A stretch of 64,000 nucleotides of DNA, taken from Ceriagrion tenellum. Taxonomy: Eukaryota > Arthropoda > Insecta > Odonata > Coenagrionidae. The notes below the pieces were generated by a model. That model was not told the origin of the DNA and did no database searches. It saw only the letters and a list, made by a program, of their open reading frames with translations. Below are positions 1 through 11,254 of this stretch, piece by piece. The DNA lies in NCBI GenBank assembly GCA_963169105.1, contig OY720632.1, forward strand, positions 8,308,001-8,372,000. The letters are read 5' to 3'. Position 1 is the stretch's first letter; each line of letters opens with the position of its first letter. Both the position numbers and the translations under genes were made by a program.

Positions 1-252
1 ACTATTCCCATTATTTCCTGGTAATCTCTTGTAGTCTCGATTTGACTCAATCATTCTGGGACAATGTTCTCATTTACTGGTGCCACAGCAACTGGTTCAA
101 GAACCACAGTGATGCACAAGAGAACTGGGAAATGGTCTGTTGCCATTATATGGCAGGTCAGCACTTTGTTATTGTTCCTTGAGAGTGAAAAGAATACGGC
201 ATACAAAGGGTTGATAGTAGCCAAATCTCCCTAGATAGCACAAAAAATGTAC

Positions 253-416
253 CTTAGTATTTTAGGTACAATTCCATCCCTCCACATCTGCGACTGTGTG
301 TCAATTGAACCATAAAGCTCTCCCAATGTGATGGATTTGGGATTAACAACTTCAAATGTAAAAGAAGGTTCATTTGGATCTATATCATGCAGTCTTTTCA
401 AATACTCCATTAAAAC
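253..416 (-). CDS. Dynein heavy chain exon (AAA2, NPKSITLGELYG)
   Basis: Fifty-four codons plus 2 bases: VLMEYLKRLHDID, VNPKSITLGELYGSID and MWRDGIVPKIL. NPKxITMGQLYG and the following W.DGI.. are diagnostic of dynein AAA2. The acceptor is TTTTGCAG and the donor GTACAT; the next exon lies beyond position 1. This is the C-terminal-most part visible. Confidence 0.95.
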
Positions 417-3047
417 CTGCAAAACAGGAAAAAATTAACTATTATTTACACAAGTTGGATGCCTAAGAAGTTTGATGCCTTCAAAATTTTCTATATATTT
501 CATTAAGGTTAAATATTGTTAAATCAAACTTTAAATCATTTGATTCCAGCATTTTTCCCACCCATACTCTATTGAGTACACTGAATGCACAGCCATTGAT
601 GTAGGTAAACTGATCCGCTGTCCAGCAAAATGAAGGTTTACTTCATGACAGAATTAACACTGCAAATATGTAGCTCTGTAGAGTGGACTGACATTGTAAA
701 ATGGGGGCTACATGAAAGGTAGCAGGGATTTTTTTGTTTGCCGATTATATTCACCAACATTATGAACCAGTGGAATTTAAAAGGAAGCAGGATGATTTTC
801 AATGCTGTGTTGAGGACAAAAAGCAGTTCATTTTTTGGTGATGAAACAATAAAAAAATCAGGAAATTGCAAATTATTTGAAATGCTATTTCAGTTTCTGA
901 AAAATATTTACTATCTAAGACATTTAACTGCAAAAGTGGCTCAAGTCAATGCAACTGACACTGCACAAGTGCACAAGTTATAGTAGAAACTTAGCACAGG
1001 TATGATGTATGTACTGTATCACAGCTTTGCTGAATTTGTCCACGGTTATGCAGGTTTCATTTGTGCATGTTAAAAGAGCTTTAGGGGACTCATTGGGGAC
1101 AATCATGCTCATATACAATGCCTAACACATAGAGTAATCTAAGCGAGTCAAGTATGGCAGTGGAATTGGAAAAAGTTAAAGCAAAAACAAAGCAGCACTT
1201 CTGAACACAAGAAAAAGGAAATAATTTAAAATTTCAATGCAGAAAGCATTATTTAAATAAATTCAAATCATGTCTTATGTTAGTGCACATGCCTATGTTC
1301 TCAAGTCAAAATTGACAATATTTAAAGCAATTTGATTTGCAAGAAGATATCTTATGCTGCCCCAGAAAGCTCTCAGATATTACTAAGGAGGTTGAAGCAA
1401 TTTCTATTTGAGTACAGATTTGAGTGAAACTTTGCACACGAGTGCTTATTCGGTTACATGTAATGATAATAGTAAAAAAAATAGCTTACTACCAATTTTG
1501 TTTCTTGTAATTTTAGTGGCCTTAGGGCATGGTAGATAGATTTTGATATAATTTGATTACATCCGTATAGAATTTCATATAAAAGTAAAATAATTTGTCT
1601 CATGTTTTAATAGATTTCTAACAGATATCAAGGTACAGTAGCAACTCAATAGTACGAAGTTGGCAGGACCGAAAAATGGGCATTTCATATTTTCGTATGT
1701 TGTTTGGACAATAGCACGGTACCAACTGAGGGCCTCTGCATCATGAGTCACATTTGTGGTTCATGCCCTTTCCGCACGACTCAGTGCTTCCAGGTCTTGG
1801 CGAAAGGCGGCCTACGGACTCCTTCTCGGAGAGCTGAGCAAGGAGCTCTCTCTTCAAAGGACCATAGGAAGAGGTAGGGGTCGCGGAAAAAATCTGCCAT
1901 AGCTGAGGCTGAAACCTAACTCCTCTCTTTGGTAATATCCTGACAATGGCAATAAGTTTCTCGCAGAGTAGTATTTCTATACTTTGGTCCCAAACGTCGG
2001 GTGATTTTGAAATAAAGCGCTTCAGGATCCAATTCATGCCCATGTTGTGTCGTATTAAAATACCTTGGACTCAAAGTTACTCATCCCATCATAATGTAAT
2101 CTGATTCAATTGGTCATTTATCTTGTGGAAATCAGGGATAGCAGTGATGATAGATCAAATGTAATGTATAATGGCCTGGTTACTCAACAACAAATTCAAT
2201 GTAGTAATTCACTGATGAAAGTTTGTCCCAGTAAAATTTCAAGGAGTTACCCACAGAACATCTTGGTATTAAGTTAAAGAGAAGGCTTCTGAGGTGATTT
2301 TATTTTGAAGATTTCAGTTTTTCTGGTTTACTCATGCGATGAACTATATTTCATAGGACAATATTTCGCGGATGATGGCTTCTTTAGGTTTAAGTGTCTT
2401 AGCGGTTTATCACAGGTCTTAAAAATTATAATGTTATATTGTTGAGCCACTGTTATATTATTGAGATTGGGTCATCTGTTTCAAAATTAGAAATAATCCA
2501 TTTAAATGCAAAATTATATCAATTGCAGGAACGGCTATTTTTTTCTATCGTCTCATGAAATATGAACAATGGCGGGATTAAATGGAACTTTATTCGTGGT
2601 GAAGCCATGGATTTTGGGGATAGTGATTGCGACAGGTATCCCAGTCCTCTTTCCCATCATTTATTCTCATCATTTTTCCATTTGAGTGCTCAATAAATTA
2701 AAATTGCCACTAATAATGAGTAGCAGTGAGTTGGTATGTGGTGCCACACATGAGTTATAACCAAAAGAGAATTGTTTACATCAGTGGTGGCTCGTGACCT
2801 ATGAAGTAGGTGAAGTGCTGGACTGGGGAATTTTTTTGTTTTCCCAGTTCGGTGATCGGTCCACCCAAATAAACCTAGTGTTTAATGGTCAATTAATAAT
2901 GAATTAATAATGAAAGCTGTACTTCAAGTGTTTGGCAGAGTCTCTGTGTTTCTGCACAGCACGAGACATATTACGAAAGTCTTTGTTTGTAGTAGTGAGT
3001 GATATATTATATTTCGTGGAACGAAAGTGCTTTATTTCATCGCTGCT
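417..3047. other. Intron sequence, no gene recognised
   Basis: AT-rich intron. A run starting TACAGTAGCAACTC at 1634 resembles Tigger-type ends (TA then CAGT), but no matching second end was found. The 100-codon minus ORF at 1741-2043 resembles nothing I know. CAGTGGTGGCTCGTGA at 2783 looks like a hAT-type end, again without a partner. No copia 5' LTR could be recognised before 3048. Confidence 0.5.
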
Positions 3048-3398
3048 ATGGAAGGTTGGATCACACCTGATTCAGTCGCAACAACAGTGATGGTAGCATC
3101 AAACCATCTGCTGCAAATTAAAAGACAGGAAGGTGAGAGTAACTGGGCTAATTGGAAATATTTAACGGAAATGTATTTGGCTTTGGACGATCCCGCAGAA
3201 TTCATATTGGCTCCACCATCAGAGGCCCCTCTGGCCAATCCGCAGTGTCCTGAGATGAAGAAATACTTGAAGGCAAGGTCTAAAACCTCCTTGATAGTGC
3301 AGAAACATCTTATTATCCATGTCAGAAAGGCAAAAACTGCATTCGAGGCGTGGAGTAATTTATGTGATGTGTTTGAGGACAAAGGTGTTTTCAGGTGA
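3048..3398 (+). pseudogene. Copia A gag, 5' part
   Basis: The ATG at 3048 opens a frame of 117 codons with the copia-type Gag layout: NWANWKYLTEMYLALDD, then KARSKTSLIVQKHL and AFEAWSNLCDVFEDKG. This is the UBN2/retrotran Gag fold that packages copia RNA in virus-like particles. The frame ends at a TGA in VFR; the following sequence resumes in other frames, with stops, until the zinc-knuckle region. Confidence 0.85.
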
Positions 3399-3590
3399 AT
3401 CACCCTAATGGACTAACTGCTCATTACAAAGCTCATCAAGTTCGGCTCGCTCTGCCATTATGTGATGAGTGTGAGAGAGATTATCCACAAAATAGCTGAA
3501 ACTGGTAAACCTGTGGATGATGAATTCACTGCTTTCCTCCTACTTCGGAACCAGAGACCCGAGTAAAAACGTGTTAAAAGAGAGGAGGAT

Positions 3591-4110
3591 TTGACACCAG
3601 AATTAGTGTCAAATCAGCTTATTCGAGAGGGGAAGATGGAGGCAGCTGGTCAATGGTGGAATGTTAGCTCTGTTTGCTGGAAACGGAAGTCGGCAACAGT
3701 GTCACCACGGAAGCAGTTCCAGACCATCCAACAGTGGGCACCACTCTGGCAAAGCTGGCGAAGGAGGCAATGGTTTCTCTGGTGCTGCACCTCAGCAGCA
3801 GAAGGCACAATCACCTCGGCAAAGCCAGGGACAGCAGCAGCATAAGCATCAGAAGCATCAATGGAGTGACATGGTGTGTTATAATTACAACAGGCCTGGT
3901 CACAAGGCATCCAAGTGTTGGTTCAAAGGTAAAAATAAAGAGATCCGAAATAGTCATGAGCATGTCAATATTGACCATGGTGGTGGACCTACTTCTTGGG
4001 TTCTGTTGACTAGGACAGATGATGTGAGTGCAAGTATGGCCTGGTAAGTAGATTCTGGTGCTTCTTCACACATGTGTGGTAATAAAGAATGGTTGGTTAA
4101 CTTTAAAGAT
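3591..4110 (+). pseudogene. Copia A nucleocapsid knuckle and protease start, broken
   Basis: A basic, Gln/Ser/Gly-rich stretch leads to CYNYNRPGHKASKC near 3876-3920. This is a CCHC knuckle whose second Cys is Tyr. Downstream, after an in-frame TAA at 4044-4046, comes VDSGASSHMCGNKEW, the aspartic protease active site (DSGA). The frame is then cut by the MITE at 4120. The missing Cys and the stop show it is inactive. Confidence 0.8.
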
Positions 4111-4119
4111 ACTCAAATC

Positions 4120-4613
4120 AAATGCTGTGCGAATCAGGGATTTCCATTTCGAATCGAACTGAATAGAATCTCCCAAAAGATATTTCGAATCGAATCGAAA
4201 CTAACTTCTTTTTTAAATTTTCGTTAGCAAATCGAATCACCCTAAAATATTCGCTTTTGAATCAAATTCGAATATAAATAAAATGCAAAAGCTTATACGC
4301 AATTAAAGTAATAAAGATTTTCACAATATTTCAGGGCCTTACATTTGCTTATATATCTATAGTGGCACAAAGAATAGCACAGAATAAAGTGTGGTCGTTT
4401 AAATTTTCGTTTCACTTGAGAAAAACATCGTCTAAACGGACAGCACACCTTTTTTGGAACGAGTACGATGTTTAAATGCATGCAACGTTTCGAAGACGAA
4501 TCTATCAGATTCAAAGATTTTGAATCATTTGGTTTCAAAGCATCCCGATTCGCAGGCAAATTGAATTGAATTAAGCCTGACTCGATTCGATTTCGAAGCA
4601 TTCACACAGCTCT
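4120..4613. mobile_element. Non-autonomous hAT-like MITE inside copia A
   Basis: A 494-bp insert flanked by the direct repeat ACTCAAATC (4111-4119 and 4614-4622). The ends are imperfect inverted repeats: GCTGTGCGAATC near 4124 and, read from the other end, AGAGCTGTGTGAATGC. It is rich in repeated TCGAATCGAA units. The 8-9 bp duplication and the ends fit a hAT-type MITE. No coding potential was seen. Confidence 0.7.
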
Positions 4614-6163
4614 ACTCAAATCCAAAATGTTTATTGTGCTGGTGGTCAAAAGCTGACTACAGGAGAAGGTGGTGTCATTTTAAATGTTGCTAATTGGCTG
4701 TGAGGGATCAAAAATGTGACATATGTTCCAAATCTCTCTGCAAATGTGATATCTGTAAGTACTTAATGTAGGTCCGGGCTGGTCACTGTGTTTGATAATG
4801 AAGGTTGTAGTGTCTATGGCAGAAGAAGTGTAGCAATATCTTTTCCTCCACTCATTACTGCTAAAGAAACAGAGGGTATTCATAAATTGAATACTGAAGT
4901 GAATTATCCTAAAGCCTAGACTGCTAGTAATGTATCTGAGTGTGAATTGTGGCACAAAATGTTGGGACATTTGAGTCCTAATAGCACGCTCAGTTTATCC
5001 AAGGGTCTTGTTCATGGTTTTAATTCAAGTTATCAACCTAGCAATGTGTGTGAGAGTTGTGTTAGAGCAAAACAAACAAGAGCGTCTTTTCCTAAGGGCA
5101 ATGCTGTCAGGGCAAATGAGATTTTGGGTATAATCCATTCCGATATATGTAGTTCTATGGATGAACCATCATGGGGTGGGAACAGGTATTTTGCCACGCT
5201 TATTGATGACAAAACTAGGAACTCTTTTGTTGCCTTTCTGAAGATGAAAGATGAGGTTTTTGATAAGTTCAGAGCTTACAGAACTCTTGTTGAGAATCAT
5301 ACAGGTCACAAAATAAAAGTGCTTAGATCTGACAATGGTAGGGAATACAGCTCTAATATTTTTTCTGAGTTTCTAAAGAGGGAAGGAATACAACGGCAGC
5401 TGACCATAGCAGGGACCCCAGAACAGAATGGGGTGGCAGAGAGGGCCAACAGGACTCTCCTAGAGCGGACAAGAGCACTGCTGAAGGATGCTGGCTTGAC
5501 GAACCAGTATTGGGGGGAAGCATTAAATACAGCAGTGTATTTAAAGAATATCTCCCCTACAGTTGCTGTAAAAGGCATGGTGCCTTTTGAAGCGTGGACC
5601 GGAAAAAAATTCATATTGGTCATCTAAGGGTCTTTGGGTGTGCTGTGTATGTCCATGTCCCTAAGGTCAGTAGCAAAAAGTTGGGTGATAGGAGCATGAA
5701 GTGTATTTTTGCTGGTTATGATGAGGCAAGAGAGGGATATCACCTGATTAACCCTCAAAGTCCATGCAAGCTTATTGTGGAAAGAAGTGTTGTGTTCAAT
5801 GAAAGTAGTTCCTTTCCTGGTGCAGTTTCTTCTGACAGCAGGGTTGTAAAGGGATCTGAATTAGATAATTTAGATGTTCAAGTGCCTGTCATGACTGATA
5901 AAGTGATATTCAGTGTTGGCAGTAGTACCGATAATCCTGCTCTAGAACCAGGTGATCTTGTTGGTGCCCCAGATACCGAGCAGGAGGAATGCAGGTATCC
6001 ACTTCGGGAAAGGAGACCCCAAGAGTTCCCTGATTTTGTTGCCTGTAAGGTATCATTCAATAACTTGGATGATAAGGCTGACACCAGGCAGGAGGCATTG
6101 ACCATGGGGGATGGGCAACTCTGGGAGAAGGCCATGAATGATGAAATCGCCTCACAGCGGCAT
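4614..6163 (+). pseudogene. Copia A protease end, GAG-pre-integrase and integrase
   Basis: From 4947 the frame has the HHCC zinc domain (WHKMLGHLS ... CESCVRAK) and the integrase core: IHSDICSS, RSDNGREY and TPEQNGVAERANR supply the D, D and E residues. A one-base slip in the A-run at about 5607 moves the frame from 4947-5627 to 5594-6163. After it come VFGCAVYVHVPK and a C-terminal tail with YPLRERR. The last copia codons (LWEKAMNDEIAS) begin the RT domain and stop at the LINE insertion. Earlier stops near 4700, 4760 and 4918 confirm decay. Confidence 0.88.
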
Positions 6164-6186
6164 AATAATAAGAATACGTATTCAAG

Positions 6187-6978
6187 ATGGTGGGAAAACG
6201 AAACGCATATTGTGGTAGCTGCAAAAATAGTGTTTCTAAAAACAGTAAAGCAGTAAAATGTAGTGGAAAGTGAGAAAAATGGTGGCATTTGAGATGTGCT
6301 AACTTGGGAAATGACGATTTCATGAAGATAGCTGGTGGTGATGATATTTGGCTTTGTGAAAACTGTGGCATAGCTGAAGCTGGCGGCAAGCACGAAGATG
6401 ATGTGACATCACCTCTTGAAAAACTAACAAGTTCAGAAAGTGTGAAATTAGATAGGCTAACTACAGATGAGCTTCTGAAAACAATGGTCAGGGAGCAACG
6501 AGAAATAAAAGCGGCTGTGATATTTCTGTCAGAGAAATATGATGAACATCAACAGCTGTTTGGAGTAATGCAAAAGGTTGTTAGTGAAAACGAGGAGTTG
6601 AAGCACAAAGTTCGGCAACTAGAAGGTAAACTTGATTCAATAGAACAGTTAGATCGAAATAATGATGTGTTGATTAAAGGAATCCCGGTGTGTGAAAATG
6701 AAAACATCAAGACAATTATATGCGATGTTGCTGAGAAATTAAATGTAGTCCTTAAAATGGAAGATATTAGTATCACCCATCGCATTAAAGATGCAGAAAG
6801 TCAAAATCTGGACATATTAGTTAAGTTTCTGAGTAAAAGAAAGAGGAATGAACTCCTACGTGCGTCAAAGGTGAAGAATAATTCAACTAATAAAAAGATG
6901 TGCTTGACTACGTCAGATATTGGTGTTCCGGGTGAACGTAAGAATATATACATTGATGAGAATCTAACTTCGTATTGA
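6187..6978 (+). pseudogene. LINE ORF1: PHD-like zinc finger, coiled coil, RNA-binding domain
   Basis: The ATG at 6187 begins a protein with a PHD-like Cys pattern: YCGSCKN, KCSG, WWHLRC and WLCENC. It is broken by TGA at 6271-6273, one Cys position after KCSGK. A coiled-coil (EKYDEHQQLFGVM, ENEELKHKVRQLEGKLD) follows, then an RRM-like part with VLIKGIPV and ISITHRI. This layout is known for ORF1 of Jockey/CR1-like LINEs, whose product binds element RNA. The part from 6289 on is one uninterrupted frame. Confidence 0.82.
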
Positions 6979-7161
6979 GCATTTCAGTTTAGGAGTACCA
7001 AGAGATCAAGGGAAGTAAATCATTACAACTACGTATGGATTTGTAATGGAAATGTTTATATGAGAAAAGACGAAAACAATCCCGTAGTGTTAATCAGGTC
7101 TTTAGAAAGTATTCCTAAGTACAGTATAGTGAAAGTTTTCACTGTGTCTATTTATATATCC

Positions 7162-10067
7162 ATGGCTAGTGACGAAAATTATTTTCTTATATACTATCAA
7201 AATGTTAGAGGTTTAAGAGGTAAAGTAGATATGCACTTTTAAAAGATTTACTCTTTTCTCACACTATGATGTTATGTGTATAACAGAAACTTGGCTTAAT
7301 ATTGGCAGTCATGATTCTGAGTTATTTGACGATAGATATTACACAGTGTAAAGAAAAGATTGGAATGCAACGTTGACATGGAAGAAACAAGGTGGTGGTG
7401 TTATGTTGGCTGTGAAAAATATATATCGATCAAATAGAATAATAGAAATGGAGACAGAGTATGAGAACATTTGTGTTCAAGTCACACTAAATGGCCACAA
7501 AAAGGTATATATTCCGGTTGTTTACTTCCCCCAAACTAAAAAAAAAATTATATGATCATTATGTGAAAGGTATTTTGATAAAATTATCGGCAATAATGTA
7601 AATTTAGAAGATATTTTTATTGTAGGTGATTTTAACTTACCAACTTAAAACTCTGATGCATCCACAGTTATGAAAGTTATTGAATTACGAAATTTTATTA
7701 CGTTGCATGAGTTGATTCAAGTGAATAAAATAAGTAACATCAATGGTGGATTGCTTGATCTAGTCCTCACCAACGTTAAATGTGATATGTTAATTGTTGA
7801 CGAATGTGATACAATAGTGCCTAAGGATAAGTATCATCCACCCCTAAGGTGTGTATTTAAGAATGTGTATGTAAACAGTCATAGAGAAAATACATATAAG
7901 AAGTCAACACCTAGTCAGAACTATTTCAATTTCAAAAGAGGGGATTATCTCAAGTTGTACAACTGCCTTAAGAATGTAGATTGCAAAATATTGGAGAGAG
8001 TACATGATGTTAATGAAGCGGTTGATATATTTTATAAATATTAATATGATGCAATGAATGAGTGTAGGTATACCTAAGTGTAAGAATAGGTCCAATAATT
8101 ATTCAGCATGGTACTCAACTAATTTGATAAAGTTAATAAAAAAGAAACTGAGACACTTAAAGCATTACAAAAAAAGTGGTTCTCTGTATCACTTGTATCA
8201 ATATCAGCTTGTACAAATTTCTGTAAAAGAGAACATAAAACTTAGCTATGAAAATTATGTTAAAAGTGTAGAACAAGACCTAACCACCAAAAGAATTAAT
8301 TCCTTTTGGGAATTTATAAAAAATAAAAAATCAGATCGACACATTCCTAATGTTATGAAGCATGATAAGACTGAACTAATGGATACACAGCAGACTGTAT
8401 CTGAATTTAGGAAATATTTTCAATCAGTGAATGAAACTCAGTTCAAAGTACAGAACGTCTTCCTTCCGAATGTACAGTCGATCTCTCAAAATTGTATTAA
8501 TATAGTGACTATTACAGAATCTGATGTTAAAAATGCGATAAAAAGATTGAAACCTAAGAAAACTGTAGGGGATGATGGTGTACCTGCATATATAGTTAAA
8601 GCTTGCTGTGACATATTCATACAACCTTTGTGTTACATATTTATCTCTTAAAACAAATATTTTTCCACAAAAAAGGAAAACTGCTAAAATCTGCCCGGTT
8701 CATAAAAGGGGTGAGAAAGGAGACATTAGAAATTACAGACCCATTTCAATTTTGAGTGATTTCTCAAAAGTTTTTGAAACAATTTTGTACAAGCATATTT
8801 TCATGCAAGCAGAGAGCTTGATTAGTGATGTTCAACATGGGTTCAGATCTGGAAGTTTGACTATAATAAATCTAATTAATTTCACAGAAGAAGTTTATGA
8901 GAATCTAAGTAAGAAAGGGCAAACTGACGTTATATACATGGATTTCCAAAAAGCTTTTGATAAGGTTGACCATAACATTCTGCTGGACAAATTAACAAAA
9001 ATTGGCTTTTCTGATAACATGTTGATATTTATGCAATCTTACCTAGAAAATAGAAAACATTATGTTGTCTTAAAAGGGTGTAAATCTGAAATGTATGAAG
9101 CCACTTCAGGTGTACCACAAGGATCAAAGCTGGGGTCACTGTTGTTCCTATTTTTTATAAATGATTTACCCTAATATATAATGCATTCCCGTTCTTTAAT
9201 GTATGCTGATGATTTAAAGATATTCATGAACGTGAACCAAATACAGGACTGCACCCTTCTACAGAAGGACATTGATAATTTATTTCAATGAGGTAAAAGG
9301 AACCACTTAACATTAAATGCTAATAAGTGTTATAAGATCACATATACAAGGAAGAAAAGACCATATGATTATTGTTATACTATGGGTGGAGCCATGTTAA
9401 AGAAAGAAAGTAAGTGTAAAGACTTGGGAGTAACTTTTGATGAAAAATTTACCTTCATACCTCACATTGAAAATTAAGTGACATCTGTATATCGGACATT
9501 GGGTTTCATTATAAGAAGTACAACTGCTTTTCAGAATAGTAAAGCAATGGTAATGTTACATAACGCTTTAATTAGGTCTCAACTCAAATATGGAGCTATT
9601 GTGTGGGCACCATTTGCAAAGAAATATATTTGAGAATGGACAGTATCTGGCAACAAATGATGGTGAGATTCCAACTGTGCCCTACCAGAGCCTAATTGGG
9701 TCCCTTATGTATTTGAGTTTGTGGTCAAGACCTGGCATCACTCAAGCTTTGAATTATTTGAGCCAGTTCAACAACTACTATGGTGATGTGCTTTGGGCTT
9801 GTGCTAAGAGAGTTTTGAGGTATCTCAAAGGGACTGCAGACTTCTGCCTTAAACTTGTTGGAACGGATACAAAAACAATTTCTTAGAATTCTTTTCTACA
9901 GGGAATATAAAGTGTATCCGATGTACAAAAGTAATATATCTTATAAAAACCTGCTGAATTTTTATGGACTTGTTACACTTTCTGCAAGAAGGAAGGGCAT
10001 AGGTTATAAGTTCTTATATGAAATAATAAAGTATGGTATAAAGTATAGTATATCCTCCATAAATTAA
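7162..10067 (+). pseudogene. LINE ORF2: AP endonuclease and reverse transcriptase
   Basis: The ATG at 7162 starts an AP-type endonuclease (YYQNVRGLRGK, ITETWLN, VGDFNLP), then reverse transcriptase: VGDDGVPAYIVK, NYRPISILSDFSKVFE, MDFQKAFDKVDH, SGVPQGSKLGSLLF and the catalytic box MYADDLKIF, which is intact. The C-terminal segment YGAIVWAPF is interrupted at 9637 by a copia fragment and resumes at 9854 as LERIQKQFLRIL. Stops and frameshifts occur throughout (for example near 7242, 7350, 7555, 8043, 9173 and 9291). Confidence 0.85.
9637..9853 (+). repeat. 217-bp copia pol fragment embedded in the LINE ORF2
   Basis: These 217 bases match copia A 11653-11869 in the same orientation with four mismatches. 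They encode the RT/RNase H connection (YQSLIGSLMYLSLWSRPGI). The left junction shares ATTTGAGA between LINE and copia sequence; at the right junction copia stops and LINE ORF2 resumes at once. The piece is too short to be an element and has no ends of its own. Confidence 0.93.
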
Positions 10068-10489
10068 ATTTTTAGGTCCCTCAATTTAACCAAAGGTACC
10101 AGCAAACCTTCTTTATTCCATATGTTAAATCCAGATATTGTTGTAACTCACCACTTATAAGAATGTGTAAGGAATACAACACTGTATGTGACCAGTTAGA
10201 TTTATCGTGGGATAAAAATGTATTTACCTCCCAGATAAACTTCATAACGAAGAAACATGCATTACAATGACCAGCAAATTATGCATTGCTTGTATTTGAA
10301 TTTAATATTTTGAGAATTGGAAGAATTATTGTAGTATTTGGAAACAAGTGTGTTTTTTATATTTTTGTAATGCTTTTTTTTAATAATTCTTTTGTAAACA
10401 TTTTGTAATGCAGTAAGTTTTTGAAATAATTATTGTAATTGGTAATCAATGTATTGTAAAAGTGTTTTCCCTTGGGTTATTGGGAAAAC

Positions 10490-10518
10490 ATAAAAATAAA
10501 TAAATAAATAAATAATAA
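10490..10518 (+). repeat. AAATA-type 3' tail of the LINE
   Basis: Short tandem units of AAAT close the LINE after TTGGGAAAACATAAAAATAA. Tails of this kind are usual for Jockey/CR1-like elements and mark the 3' end of the insertion. Confidence 0.85.
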
Positions 10519-10856
10519 TGTTTTGAATCTTGTCCCAAGGCCTGCTGGTAAAAATGTTGTGAAGTGTAGGTGGGTGTTTAAGCTTAAAAGAGGTCCAGAT
10601 AATGGTTTTGATCGCCACAAAACTCACTTGGTTACTAAGGGCATACCCAACATTTTGGCCAAGACTATGAGGAGACTTTTTCTCCTGTGGTTAGAGCTGA
10701 AAGCCTGAGAATGCTCTTGTCTTTGGCCAATAACTTAGACTTAGGCATTGAGCATGTTGATGTTTACACTGCATTCCTTAATGGAGACCATCATGAGGAG
10801 GTCTATATGGAACAACCCAAGGGATTTGTTAATGGCACTAACTCTGTAAAGGTGTG
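10519..10856 (+). pseudogene. Copia A reverse transcriptase, first part
   Basis: The frame NLVPRPAGKNVVKCRWVFK is the copia RT fingers region. A frameshift near 10670 separates it from RAESLRMLLSLANNLDLG and VDVYTAFLNGDHHEEVYM, the next RT motifs, where the first catalytic Asp is present. It stops at VKVC, where the tRNA-bearing element is inserted. Confidence 0.85.
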
Positions 10857-10883
10857 CGAAATTCCACAGGGAAAAAATCATCC

Positions 10884-10955
10884 GCCTTGACCGGGATTTG
10901 AACCCGGATCCCTCGATTTCTGGCCAAGTGCTTTAGCCAGTTAAGCTACCGAGGT
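10884..10955 (-). other. tRNA-like sequence inside the fold-back element
   Basis: Read on the minus strand it has a D arm (GCTT/AAGC), an anticodon arm (CTTGG/TCGAG) with a 7-nt loop CCAGAAA, and a perfect T arm (CCGGG TTCAAAT CCCGG). Box B GGTTCAAATCC and a box A-like TAGCTTAACTGG are present. The acceptor stem pairs at only four or five of seven positions and position 33 is C rather than U. It is therefore a pol III promoter-bearing tRNA derivative, not a working tRNA gene. Confidence 0.75.
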
Positions 10956-11113
10956 GTCCTCTTCCCCTGTGGATTTTAGTGACCTTTACAGGACCAGATG
11001 TTCTCGACTGCTGGGCATACAATGTAACAACCAGTCGCTACAGAGCACTGAGCACCACTTCCCATGAGAAAATATCGTACTTTGAACACAGATAAGCGTT
11101 CACTCTATTTGAC

Positions 11114-11243
11114 AGATTTTTAGCTATCCGGGACTAGCCACAGAGTTCCACTTTTATGGAGTCACCCACAAATCACAATTGTGCATTGAGGGTGACTCCG
11201 TAAAAGTGGAACTCCATGGCTAGTCCTGGATAGCTTAAAATCT
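11114..11243. repeat. Long hairpin (54-bp arms) in the fold-back element
   Basis: The arms are 11114-11167 and 11190-11243, with a 22-base loop. They begin AGATTTTTAGCTATCC and end GGATAGCTTAAAATCT, with about five mismatches over 54 bases. The structure would form a strong stem in RNA or single-stranded DNA. Confidence 0.92.
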
Positions 11244-11254
11244 GAAAAGGTGTG

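Larger units (their letters stand above)
6164..10515 (+). mobile_element. Jockey/CR1-like LINE inserted in copia A
   Basis: A nearly full-length non-LTR element with ORF1 (6187-6978), ORF2 (7162-10067) and a 3' tail of AAATA-type repeats (about 10490-10516). It lies in copia RT between CGGCATAATAA and AATAATGTTTTG. Removing it reads IASQRHNNNVLNLVPRP, a normal copia RT start, so the insertion point is secure to a few bases inside an AATAATAA target. Stops and frameshifts in both ORFs make it inactive. A 217-bp copia piece sits inside ORF2 (9637-9853). Confidence 0.88.
10857..11245. mobile_element. tRNA-bearing fold-back element inserted in copia A
   Basis: A 389-bp insert flanked by AAAGGTGTG (10848-10856 and 11246-11254). 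Its removal restores copia RT (VKVC then LLKKAI). It holds a tRNA-like sequence on the minus strand (10884-10955), bracketed by the inverted pair TTCCACAGGG (10862) and CCCCTGTGGA (10964), and a separate 54-bp-arm hairpin (11114-11243). In a normal tRNA-derived SINE the tRNA head is at the 5' end; here, read on the tRNA strand, the hairpin comes first. A decayed relative of the tRNA part lies at 59725-59812. Confidence 0.78.

Noticed and set aside
1741..2043. 100-codon minus-strand ORF as a gene
   Set aside because: No similarity recognised and no splice or promoter support; probably chance or an old repeat.
2783..2830. hAT-type end CAGTGGTGGCTCGTGA as an element
   Set aside because: No second end or duplication was found, so an element cannot be supported.
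5306..6393. Minus-strand ORFs opposite copia A
   Set aside because: They mirror the plus-strand integrase and LINE ORF1, which have clear motifs.
10884..10955. A functional tRNA gene
   Set aside because: The T and D arms fold, but the acceptor stem is poor, position 33 is C and it lies inside a mobile insert with a target duplication.
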